Source: Schlegelella_A sp038318385 (GTDB lineage: Bacteria; Pseudomonadota; Gammaproteobacteria; Burkholderiales; Burkholderiaceae_C). From it: DNA of 64,000 nucleotides. The notes under the pieces are model-generated. The model did not search any database and was not told the DNA's origin. It saw nothing but the letters and a program-made list of their open reading frames with translations. Positions 8,356 through 15,800 of this stretch are shown here, in pieces. The stretch is from the NCBI GenBank assembly GCA_038318385.1, contig JBBQCD010000013.1, positions 1 to 64,000 of the forward strand, written 5' to 3'. The translations under genes were made by a program, and so were the position numbers. Every line of letters starts with the position of its first letter. Position 1 is the first letter of the stretch.

Positions 8356-9570
8356 ATGTTCCAGCACGTCGAACCCTTCGCCGGCGATCCCATCCTCAGC
8401 CTCAACGAAGACTTCCAGCGCGATCCGCGGCCGGGAAAGATCAACCTGAGCATCGGCATCTACTTCGACGACGCCGGCCGCATCCCGGTGCTCGACTCGG
8501 TGCGGACCGCGGAGGCGAAGGTCGGCGCCGCGGCCGGTCCGAAGCCCTACCTGCCGATCGAGGGCGCGGCGAACTTCCGCGCCGCGGTTCAGCAGTTGCT
8601 GTTCGGCGACGGCCACGAGGCGATCGCATCACGGCGCGTGGCGACGCTGCAATCGGTCGGCTCGAGCGGCGGCCTGAAGGTCGGCGCGGACTTCATCGCC
8701 CGCTGGTTCCCGCAGAGCGAAGTCTGGGTCAGCGACCCGACATGGGACAACCATCGATCGATGTTCGAGGGCGCCGGCCTCGCCGTCCACACCTACCCCT
8801 ACTACGACGCGGCCAGCGGCGGACTGGCGTTCGACGCCATGCTCGCCCGGATGCAGAGGCTGCCGCCGCACAGCATCGTCCTGCTGCACGCCTGCTGCCA
8901 CAACCCGACAGGGGTCGACCTGACGCGCGCGCAATGGGAAGCGCTGATCCCGGTCTTCGCAGAGCGCTGTCTGCTGCCCTACCTCGACCTGGCCTATCAG
9001 GGCTTCGGCGACGGCATCGAGGCCGACGCGTTCGCGGTGCGTGCCCTTGCCGCGGCACGCGACCGCGAGGGCCGCCCGCTCAGCTTCTTCGTCGCCAATT
9101 CGTTCTCCAAGAGCATGAGCCTGTACGGGGAGCGCTGTGGCGCGCTCAGCGTCGTCTGCCCGGACGAAGCGCAGATGACGAACGTCCTCGGCCAGCTCAA
9201 GTTCACGGTGCGCCGCAACTACTCGAGTCCGCCGATCCACGGCGGCCAGGTGGTGGCGACGGTGCTGACCGACCCCGCGCTGCGCAAGAGCTGGGAGTCG
9301 GAGCTCGAGGCCATGCGCCAGCGCATCCTCGCCATGCGCACGGCGCTGCACCAGGTGCTGCGCAAGAAGATGCCCCTGCGCGACTTCGACTACTTCCTGA
9401 CGCAGCGCGGCATGTTCAGCTACACCGGCCTGACGCCGGCGCAGGTCGACCGCCTGCGCGAGGAATTCGCGGTCTATCTGGTGCGCTCGGGACGGATGTG
9501 CGTGGCCGGGCTGAACACCTCGAACGTCGAGGCGACGGCGCTGGCGATGGCGGCCGTGCTCGACGGCTGA
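8356..9570 (+). CDS. Aromatic amino acid / aspartate aminotransferase (class I, PLP)
   Basis: This 404-residue fold-type I aminotransferase opens FQHVEPFAGDPILSL, as in TyrB/AspC. The Ia-subfamily patterns KINLSIGIYFDDAGRIPVL, YLPIEGAANFR and LLHACCHNPTGVDLT are visible. The PLP lysine is in NSFSKSMSLYGERCGAL. The C-terminus keeps the QRGMFSYTGLT loop and the substrate-carboxylate arginine region SGRMCVAGLN. It would interconvert aromatic amino acids or aspartate with their 2-oxo acids. TyrB, PhhC and AspC functions cannot be separated by reading, so no symbol is given. It is the last gene of the rightward run. Confidence 0.92.
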   Translation: MFQHVEPFAGDPILSLNEDFQRDPRPGKINLSIGIYFDDAGRIPVLDSVRTAEAKVGAAAGPKPYLPIEGAANFRAAVQQLLFGDGHEAIASRRVATLQSVGSSGGLKVGADFIARWFPQSEVWVSDPTWDNHRSMFEGAGLAVHTYPYYDAASGGLAFDAMLARMQRLPPHSIVLLHACCHNPTGVDLTRAQWEALIPVFAERCLLPYLDLAYQGFGDGIEADAFAVRALAAARDREGRPLSFFVANSFSKSMSLYGERCGALSVVCPDEAQMTNVLGQLKFTVRRNYSSPPIHGGQVVATVLTDPALRKSWESELEAMRQRILAMRTALHQVLRKKMPLRDFDYFLTQRGMFSYTGLTPAQVDRLREEFAVYLVRSGRMCVAGLNTSNVEATALAMAAVLDG

Positions 9571-9708
9571 GTACAGGAGCCACCTGAAGGGGTTGTTGGT
9601 CAGGCGCTCCTGAGACTGCGCGCCGTGGGCCGTTCCCGCGGCGCGAACACCCGGCGCTCGCTTCCGTGCGGCAGGCCGAGCGCGGCAGCCGCGGGTGGGG
9701 CAGGAGCG

Positions 9709-10731
9709 TCAATCAACGCCGAGTTCGCGGCGCAACTCGGCGCCGCTCCACGGACGCGGGTCCGCCGCCGCGCGTCCGATCAGCTCCACCAGCCGCTCGT
9801 TCACCGGCGCGGCAACGCCATGGCGCTCGGCGAGGCGGACGATCTCGCCGCACAGCGCGTCGATCTCGGTCGGCCGCCCGCGGGCGAAATCATCGGCCAT
9901 GCTGGAACGGGCGCTGGCATCGATGCGCAGCATCCTCGCCGCCAACACCCGGAACAACGGCGTCGGCAGGCGCAGCAGCGTCGGGACCCAGCTGGGCGGC
10001 AGCGGCGTCAGCCGTGACGGCTCGATCCCGGCGGCGCGCATCGCACGCAAGCCCTCCTCCTGAAGGGCCGCGAGGCACAGCCGCGAATCGCGCTCGAGCA
10101 GCTGGCTGCGCAACGGCCGGCCGGAGAGTGCGTTCAACGGATTGTTGAGGTTGAGCAGCAGCTTGGCCCACTGGATCCGACCCAGGTCGCGGTGCAGTTG
10201 CAGCGGCACACCTGCCGCGGCGAACACCGGCAGCCAGGCCGACAGCTGCGCGTCATCCTCGACCGCGAGTACGCCACTCGTGCCGCGGTGGTAGTGCCCC
10301 GGGCCGATTTCGGCGACGTTGAAGGGAACCATCCCAGCCCGGACCCGCAGCTCGGGAGCGGCCCCGGCAGCGTCGCGCGCATTCGCCACGCCGTTCTGCA
10401 TCGACAGGACCAGCGTCCCGGAAGGCAGCTTTTCGGCCAGCGCGCGCGCCGCCTCGACGGTGGCGGCGCTCTTCACGCACAGCAACACCAGCGCCGGACT
10501 CGCGTCGGCCGGTGGCACCTGTGTCAACTGCAGGTCGCCGGCGGCGACGACGAAATCGCGTCCCTCCAGATCGCTGCAGCGCAGGCCGTGGGCGCGCAGT
10601 TCGTCGAGCACTCGCGGCCGCCCGACCAGCACGACGCTGGCCCCGGCAGCCTGGAGACAGCCGCCGAGATAGCAGCCGATGGTGCCCGCGCCCATCACGA
10701 GGACCGGGCCGGGGACGGCGGCGACATGCAT
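9709..10731 (-). CDS. panE: 2-dehydropantoate 2-reductase family protein
   Basis: PanE/ApbA reduces ketopantoate to pantoate with NADPH in coenzyme A synthesis. The 340-residue protein has an N-terminal Rossmann motif (VLVMGAGTIGCYLGG). It also has the VKSAATVEAA segment, the SMQNGVAN motif with its conserved asparagine, and a catalytic lysine in RIQWAKLLLNLNNPLNAL. The length is somewhat over the 300 usual for PanE. The ATG at MHVAAVPG was chosen because everything upstream is arginine-rich and lies in the neighbouring gene. It follows the Hsp70-like gene after 25 bp, so they may be co-transcribed. Related ketopantoate-reductase-fold enzymes with other substrates are possible. Confidence 0.82.
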   Translation of the reverse strand: MHVAAVPGPVLVMGAGTIGCYLGGCLQAAGASVVLVGRPRVLDELRAHGLRCSDLEGRDFVVAAGDLQLTQVPPADASPALVLLCVKSAATVEAARALAEKLPSGTLVLSMQNGVANARDAAGAAPELRVRAGMVPFNVAEIGPGHYHRGTSGVLAVEDDAQLSAWLPVFAAAGVPLQLHRDLGRIQWAKLLLNLNNPLNALSGRPLRSQLLERDSRLCLAALQEEGLRAMRAAGIEPSRLTPLPPSWVPTLLRLPTPLFRVLAARMLRIDASARSSMADDFARGRPTEIDALCGEIVRLAERHGVAAPVNERLVELIGRAAADPRPWSGAELRRELGVD

Positions 10732-10756
10732 CTGCGACCGGGCCGTCGGCGGGGGC

Positions 10757-12082
10757 TCAGCCACCAGGCACCTCCGCCTTCGCCCGGCGCTTCTCCGATC
10801 GCGCTCCGAAGCGGCGGCGCGCTTCCAGACCCAGACCGGAGGCGACGCTCGCAAAACGATCACCACGAACGGCGCGTGCCGCCGGAAACGCCGCTGCGAG
10901 CCGCGCCGTGAGCAGCGCGAGTCCGGTCGAGCCTCCGGTGAAGTAGAGCGCATTGATATGCGTTGCAGTCAGTCCCGCCAGGGTGACGGTCGCGCGTGCG
11001 GTGGCGACGATGCGGTCCAGGTCGTCGTCGAGCGCGGCACCCGTGGCGGCGGCGTCGAGATCGGCCGACAGACCGCGCTCGACGTGGCCGAGGTCGATCG
11101 CGGTCGCGCCCCCATCGGCCACCGCGATCTTCGCGGCCTCGGCGCGGGCGAGCAGGTCGTGGCCCAGACGCTCTTCCAGCACCCTCAAAAGGCGCCGGTG
11201 GTGCGCCGGGTCAGCGTAGAACGCGCGCATCTGGCGCAGCTCGGCAACCCGCGCCGGGTTGTAGACCGTGTTGATCAGATGCCAGGTCGCGAGATCGAAA
11301 TAGACCGCGCTCGGCACCTCCCGCGCCTCGCCCTGCGCCGACGGCGGACCGAACGCGCCGTAGCCGAACGCCGGCAGGATGCGGGCGAGTTCCACCCGGC
11401 GATCGAAGTCGGTCCCGGCGACGTGCACGCCGTGGCTGGCGAGGATGTCACCCCTGCGGTCGCGGGCGGCCGCACGGCGCGGGCCGACGCGGACCACCGA
11501 GAAGTCCGAAGTGCCGCCGCCGATGTCGGCGACGAGCACGACCTGCTCGACGTCGACGCCGCGCTCGAAGTCGAACGCTGCGGCGATCGGCTCGTACTGA
11601 AACTCGACCTCGGCGAAGCCCGCCAGATACGCCGCCTGCGTCAGGGCGCGCTGCGCTGCGGCGTCGCGCTCGGGATCGTCGTCGACGAAGAACACCGGCC
11701 GGCCGAGGATCACCTGGCGCAGCGGCGTGCCCGCCGCGGCCTCGGCCTTCAGCCTCAGGTGGCGCAGGTAGCCGACGACGACGTCGAGATAGCGCACCGC
11801 GCGGCCGCCGCCGACATCGGTGGTCTGCTCGATCAGGCTGCTGCCGAGGATGCTCTTCATCGAGCGCATCAGTCGACCATCGAGCCCATCGACGTAGGCG
11901 GCGATCGCCGCACGGCCGAACTCGCGCGGCGGTCCGTTGGCTTCGCTGCCCTCGACGCTGTAGAACACCGCCGTCGGCATGGTCGCGTGCCCGACCTCGA
12001 GCTCGACCAGGCGCATGGCGCCAGAACCGTCGGCGATCGCGATGGCCGAGTTCGAGGTTCCGAAGTCGATGGCGCAGTACAT
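10757..12082 (-). CDS. YegD-like Hsp70-family protein
   Basis: This 441-residue protein has the actin/Hsp70 ATPase fold but lacks the Hsp70 substrate-binding half. Motifs in order are MYCAIDFGTSNSAIAI (phosphate 1), the linker QYEPIAAAFDFERG (connect 1), VLVADIGGGTSDFSVV (phosphate 2) and NALYFTGGSTGLALL (adenosine). It matches E. coli YegD-type proteins in length and order. Their role is not settled. The start is the ATG of MYCAIDFGTSN, with no clear ribosome site. It is divergent from the TPR protein and followed by panE. Confidence 0.86.
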   Translation of the reverse strand: MYCAIDFGTSNSAIAIADGSGAMRLVELEVGHATMPTAVFYSVEGSEANGPPREFGRAAIAAYVDGLDGRLMRSMKSILGSSLIEQTTDVGGGRAVRYLDVVVGYLRHLRLKAEAAAGTPLRQVILGRPVFFVDDDPERDAAAQRALTQAAYLAGFAEVEFQYEPIAAAFDFERGVDVEQVVLVADIGGGTSDFSVVRVGPRRAAARDRRGDILASHGVHVAGTDFDRRVELARILPAFGYGAFGPPSAQGEAREVPSAVYFDLATWHLINTVYNPARVAELRQMRAFYADPAHHRRLLRVLEERLGHDLLARAEAAKIAVADGGATAIDLGHVERGLSADLDAAATGAALDDDLDRIVATARATVTLAGLTATHINALYFTGGSTGLALLTARLAAAFPAARAVRGDRFASVASGLGLEARRRFGARSEKRRAKAEVPGG

Positions 12083-12229
12083 GCAGGAGGGATCCGGCGC
12101 GGGCAGGGGCGCGATTCTATCGACGCGGATCGGCTCGCCCCAGTCGCCCGCCGCAGCCAAGTTGCCGAAGGAGCGAGCGAAGTACAGAATAACGGACGAC
12201 CGCGGCCTCGCCGCATCCCGGAGTCGTGC

Positions 12230-12703
12230 ATGAACCGCAGACGCAACCATCGGGCCGCACTCGCGGCGATCCTGATCGCCTTCACCGGCGCCACCTGGGC
12301 AGCCGACCTCGCCCCAGCCAAGGCCGACACGCTCGCCACGGCACGGGCGCGCATCGCCGAACAGAAGTGGTCGGCGGCCATCGACGAACTCAAGCGCGTG
12401 AACGAGACCGGCAACGCCGACTGGAACAACTTGATGGGCTACAGCTTGCGCAAGCAGGCCACCCCCGACTACGCGGCGGCGGAGCATCACTACGACGAGG
12501 CGCTTCGGATCGATCCGAAGCACCGCGGTGCGCTTGAGTACTCCGGCGAACTCGCGTTGATGACCGGCGATCTGCCGAAGGCCGAGGCACGGCTGGCGGC
12601 GCTCGACAAGGCGTGCCGGCTTTCCTGCGAGGAGTACCGTGACCTGAAGGGCTCGGTCGAACGCTACAAGGCGGCCGGCAACAAGTACGTCGTCAAGCAC
12701 TGA
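12230..12703 (+). CDS. Secreted tetratricopeptide-repeat protein
   Basis: This is a 157-residue protein with a Sec signal peptide (basic MNRRRNHR, hydrophobic AALAAILIAFTGATW, AADLA cleavage region). It should act in the periplasm. Residues about 45-125 contain TPR-like helix pairs: ARIAEQKWSAAIDELKRV, then YAAAEHHYDEALRIDPKHRGAL, then ALMTGDLPKAEARLA. Two cysteines (KACRLSCEEY) near the C-terminus could form a disulphide. No enzymatic domain is seen, so a scaffolding or partner-binding role is inferred. It is transcribed divergently from the YegD-like gene across 147 bp. Confidence 0.8.
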   Translation: MNRRRNHRAALAAILIAFTGATWAADLAPAKADTLATARARIAEQKWSAAIDELKRVNETGNADWNNLMGYSLRKQATPDYAAAEHHYDEALRIDPKHRGALEYSGELALMTGDLPKAEARLAALDKACRLSCEEYRDLKGSVERYKAAGNKYVVKH

Positions 12704-12865
12704 CCCGAGCACGGTCCGCGCACCGATCCGGGCGCCGACCCCGAGCATCGACCGCGTGTCGGCCGGCGGCGGAAATCGGAATTGCTCCCCGATCCGCCTG
12801 CATATCCCCGTACCCCGGGAGGTCGGGGGGCACGACACTGGGGCTCCGATCAGACGGCCCATCCG

Positions 12866-13075
12866 ATGAAGCTGCTTCCTCATCCAGACTGGTTTGCAGC
12901 GCTGCGTTCGTGGCGCGGGTTTCGTCGGCACGGGCAGGAGCCTGCCGACATGGGCACGGCATTCGGCCTCGACTCGATCACCGTCGTCGACTTCGAGTCG
13001 AGCCAGCAACCCGGACCCGCGAGCCGGGCCCCCGGCGACTGGGAACGGCGTCTCGACCGACGCTCTCGCCTCTAG
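12866..13075 (+). CDS. Possible small hypothetical protein (69 aa)
   Basis: This short reading frame begins MKLLPHPDWFAALRSWRGF. The first half is balanced in composition, with tryptophans, aspartates and an ADMGTAFGLDS stretch that reads like real protein. The second half is arginine- and proline-rich like the background. No ribosome site precedes the ATG. It lies alone in the 550-bp gap between the TPR and TetR genes. I do not recognise a family. Coding status is uncertain. Confidence 0.32.
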   Translation: MKLLPHPDWFAALRSWRGFRRHGQEPADMGTAFGLDSITVVDFESSQQPGPASRAPGDWERRLDRRSRL

Positions 13076-13220
13076 AGTCCACGGGCGTCCGAATCCTGCG
13101 TTCGCCCACCGAGCCGGCGCTGAACACCGCGCCACGCTCGAACGCCAGAACGGAAGACGGGCACAGCGGCGCCACCTCGCAAGCCCCTGACAACCCGTCG
13201 GTCACTTTGCGACTGAAGCG

Positions 13221-13248
13221 TTTAAAACAGTGCTGGCAGCCGCATAAT
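13221..13248 (+). promoter_or_regulatory. Candidate promoter of the TetR gene
   Basis: TTTAAA and CATAAT boxes are separated by 16 bp in an AT-richer patch. A start site about seven bases after the -10 box would fall almost on the GTG proposed for the regulator. That would make the transcript leaderless or nearly so. This is inference from spacing only. Confidence 0.35.
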
Positions 13249-13254
13249 CCCGGT

Positions 13255-13893
13255 GTGGCACGACCGACATTCCGAGAAAAGATGCTGCAGTCGCGCGAGG
13301 ACGCGATCCTGGTGTCAGCCAACCGCCTCCTGGCCGAAAGAGGCTTCGACACGATGACGATGGACGACGTCGCCGCCGATGTCGGCATCGCCAAGGCGAG
13401 CCTCTACAAGCACTTCCCGTCCAAGGAGCAACTGGCCGCCGAAGCGATGATCCGCGTTCTCGGGCGCGCCGTCGCGGCGGCTGACGCACTCGGCAACGAC
13501 CTCTCGGCGCTCGATGGCCTCAAGGCGATGACGCGCTGGGCGCTGCGGGTGCAGCTCGCCGGCGAGATGCCGTCCTTGCCGGCGCAAAATTCCGTGCTGC
13601 GCAGCGCGCTGATGGCGCACCGCGGCTACATCGACCACTTGGTGCAGCTGAGCGAGCGGCTGGGCGAGTGGATCACCGCGGCGCAGTCGCGCGCCGAACT
13701 GAATCCCGCCCTGCCGCCCGAGGTCGTTCTCTACACGCTGTTCGCGCGCGCTTGCGACCCGGTGCTGCCGCTGCTGAAGGCCGCCGGCAACTTCGACGAC
13801 GCGGCGATCGTCGAAATGCTCGTGTCGACCTGCTTCGATGGACTGGCCGGGGAGTCGGTGCAACAGGCCGCGGCCGTCCCGTCCCCTACCTGA
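13255..13893 (+). CDS. TetR/AcrR-family transcriptional regulator
   Basis: This 212-residue regulator has the N-terminal TetR helix-turn-helix: AILVSANRLLAERGFDTMTM, then DDVAADVGIAKASLYKHFPS and KEQLAAEAM. The C-terminal ligand domain is all-helical and of usual length; its ligand is unknown. I propose the GTG giving MARPTFREKMLQ, because that N-terminus fits the family. The ATG nine codons later is the alternative. No ribosome site precedes the GTG. No transporter or enzyme lies next to it on the same strand, so its target is not indicated. The next gene converges 2 bp away. Confidence 0.87.
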   Translation: MARPTFREKMLQSREDAILVSANRLLAERGFDTMTMDDVAADVGIAKASLYKHFPSKEQLAAEAMIRVLGRAVAAADALGNDLSALDGLKAMTRWALRVQLAGEMPSLPAQNSVLRSALMAHRGYIDHLVQLSERLGEWITAAQSRAELNPALPPEVVLYTLFARACDPVLPLLKAAGNFDDAAIVEMLVSTCFDGLAGESVQQAAAVPSPT

Positions 13894-13895
13894 CC

Positions 13896-14663
13896 TCAGA
13901 TATCGATCACGAGTTGCGGCTGATGGCCGGCCGCCTCGCCCTTGGACGCGTGGCCGCGCGAGTTGCAGACGACCCGCGTCAGGCCGGCCGCATGCTCGAC
14001 CCGGTAGTCGTGCACGCAGTGGAGATGGCCGTGGAGCCACAGGTCAGCGCGCGGCAGCAGGTCGTCGTCGGCATTGCAGAAGCTTGCCGTCCCGCTTTGC
14101 GCGCCGTAGCGCGGATCCGCGCTCTGCATTGATGGAGCGAAGTGAGTGATTACCACCGTGGCATCGCACTCCACCTCTCGATTCAATTCCGACTCGAGCC
14201 AGCCACGCGCAGCGAGCGCATCGGCACGGACGGCGTCGGCGTCGTAGGCGCGACCGCCCTGGGTCGCACCCATCAGGCGCATGAAATAGCCCGCGGCGCG
14301 CATCGCCGAGTCACGGCGCGTCGGCCCGAACAGATCGAAATCGCTCCAGCGGGTGGCGCCGAGGAAGCGGATCCGCCTGCCGTCGGCTCCGGTCATGACG
14401 ACGCTCTCACGCTCCAGAAGGGTCATGCCGAGGCCGGCGCAGCGTTCGCGCAGCGCTGGCCAGGCAGTGTCGAGTTCGCGACCGTCGAACTCGTGGTTGC
14501 CGGCGACGCAGACGATCGGTTGCGGCCACCCCCGGAAGTGCTCGTAAGCCGCCCACGTGCTGTCGATGTCGCCGGCGAGGACCAGAAGCTCAGCGCCCTC
14601 CGCCGGCTGCGGCTCGTAGGTCTCGGTTTCGAGGTGGAGATCGGAAAGCAGCTGGATGCGCAT
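13896..14663 (-). CDS. Calcineurin-like metallophosphoesterase
   Basis: This 255-residue cytoplasmic hydrolase has the full two-metal motif set in order: SDLHLE (D-x-H), LAGDID (G-D), GNHEFDG (G-N-H-E), THFAPS (H) and HGHLHCVHDY (G-H-x-H). Substrate is not predictable; family members cleave phosphodiesters or protein phosphates. It starts 6 bp after the SEC-C protein gene, so the two probably form an operon. Its 3' end is only 2 bp from the convergent TetR gene. Confidence 0.9.
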   Translation of the reverse strand: MRIQLLSDLHLETETYEPQPAEGAELLVLAGDIDSTWAAYEHFRGWPQPIVCVAGNHEFDGRELDTAWPALRERCAGLGMTLLERESVVMTGADGRRIRFLGATRWSDFDLFGPTRRDSAMRAAGYFMRLMGATQGGRAYDADAVRADALAARGWLESELNREVECDATVVITHFAPSMQSADPRYGAQSGTASFCNADDDLLPRADLWLHGHLHCVHDYRVEHAAGLTRVVCNSRGHASKGEAAGHQPQLVIDI

Positions 14664-14669
14664 CGGCCC

Positions 14670-15434
14670 TCAGGTGGCGCCGTGGCACTGCTTGAATTTC
14701 TTTCCGCTGCCGCAGGGGCAGGGCTCGTTGCGTCCGACCTTGGGCGCGTCGCGTCGCACCGTGTCGACCTTGAAGCGCAGGTCGGTGGTGAGGTCGTAGA
14801 GGTCGGCGACGCTGGATACCAAGTCGCCGATCGCTTCGTCGAGGTCGGCCAGAGGCTGCTCGCGGTCGAGCACCGCCACGAGTTCGCGCTCCTCGTCGGT
14901 TTCGGCCGGCAAGTGACGATAGAGCCGGGCCAGCGCGGCATGGACCGCATCGTCGTCCATCTCGTCGAGATCCGGGAACGTCGCGGCCGCATGCTGGAAG
15001 CCGGCGACCCACGGCATCAGCGCCTGCGAAACCGGGCCGAGCGCGGCGGCGGCCTCGTCGCCGGCCTCCTCTTGCGGCTCATCGGGATCGGGCTCGAGGA
15101 TCAGCGGATCGAATCCACCCTCTTCGGCCAAGTCGCGGTTCAACGCGGCATAGCGCCGCATCACCAGCGCCGTGGTGCGCGCCAGCCAGGCGCTATCGAT
15201 CGACTCCGGCAGCGGGCGACCGTCGAAGTCGAAGACATGGGCCAGCCATGTCGCCGGCTCCAGCGGCACGGGCTGGACGATGACGCCGCAGAGGTAGCCG
15301 TCGAGCATGACGACGTCGAGCGCCTCGAACGGCTCGGGGGTGCCCGCCAGCAGTTCGTCGAGCTCGGCGAACTCGGCATCGCTCAGGTCGTGGGCCGGGG
15401 CTGGCGTCGGCGGACGCGACGTCAGGCCCGTCAT
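14670..15434 (-). CDS. UPF0149/YecA-type protein with C-terminal SEC-C zinc motif
   Basis: The 254-residue protein is acidic. Its N-terminal half is YecA/UPF0149-like, with LSDAEFAELDELLAGTP and MLDGYLCGVIVQP. It ends in a SEC-C metal-binding motif, GRNEPCPCGSGKKFKQCHG, of the kind found at the SecA tail. YecA-type proteins are associated with the ribosome and Sec export. The start is the ATG of MTGLTSRP; upstream sequence in frame is arginine-rich and non-native. It is followed by the metallophosphoesterase gene after 6 bp. Confidence 0.85.
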   Translation of the reverse strand: MTGLTSRPPTPAPAHDLSDAEFAELDELLAGTPEPFEALDVVMLDGYLCGVIVQPVPLEPATWLAHVFDFDGRPLPESIDSAWLARTTALVMRRYAALNRDLAEEGGFDPLILEPDPDEPQEEAGDEAAAALGPVSQALMPWVAGFQHAAATFPDLDEMDDDAVHAALARLYRHLPAETDEERELVAVLDREQPLADLDEAIGDLVSSVADLYDLTTDLRFKVDTVRRDAPKVGRNEPCPCGSGKKFKQCHGAT

Positions 15435-15519
15435 GATGCTCGGCCCCCGGCATGGGTCCGGCCGCGACACGCCCCGGCGCCCTCGCGCGCGGCCGAGCGT
15501 CGCGGCGACATTTCCGGGA

Positions 15520-15723
15520 TCAGCTCCCGGACGGCAAAGCTGTCTTGCGCGGCGCGTTGATCCAGAGCACCTGCACCCCGGAGAGGCGGGCGGCATGCTC
15601 GACGGCGGCCATGCGGACGCTGTCGATTTCCCTGTCCAGACCGCTGGTCTGCGGCGGCGCCAGCGAGGCGCAGCCCGTCAAACCAAAAGCCGCCAGCACC
15701 GTAACAGTCAGGGCGAACTTCAT
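15520..15723 (-). CDS. Small lipoprotein
   Basis: This 67-residue protein has a lipoprotein signal peptide with a good lipobox (LTGC at residues 15-18). Lipidation would leave about 50 residues in the envelope. The mature part (SLAPPQTSGLDREIDSVRM) has no recognised domain. A GGGAGACGACG ribosome site precedes the ATG. A small perfect hairpin (AGGGAC/GTCCCT) lies 12 bp upstream of the start and could influence translation. The function is unknown. Confidence 0.72.
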   Translation of the reverse strand: MKFALTVTVLAAFGLTGCASLAPPQTSGLDREIDSVRMAAVEHAARLSGVQVLWINAPRKTALPSGS

Positions 15724-15800
15724 CGTCGTCTCCCAGGGACACGGGTCCCTCGAAGACTCTAGGCACGCAGGGCAGTCGCGTCAACCCGGCCAAGGCGAGC

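Larger units (their letters stand above)
12704..13254. other. 550-bp intergenic region between the TPR and TetR genes
   Basis: Apart from the doubtful 69-aa frame, no gene is supported here. The last 50 bp are less GC-rich than the surroundings and hold a candidate promoter for the TetR gene. No repeat, tRNA or clear terminator was seen. Confidence 0.5.

Noticed and set aside
9571..9640. Inverted CAGGAGC/GCTCCTG pair after the aminotransferase
   Set aside because: The arms are only 7 bp with a loop of over 20 bases and no T-tract; likely chance.
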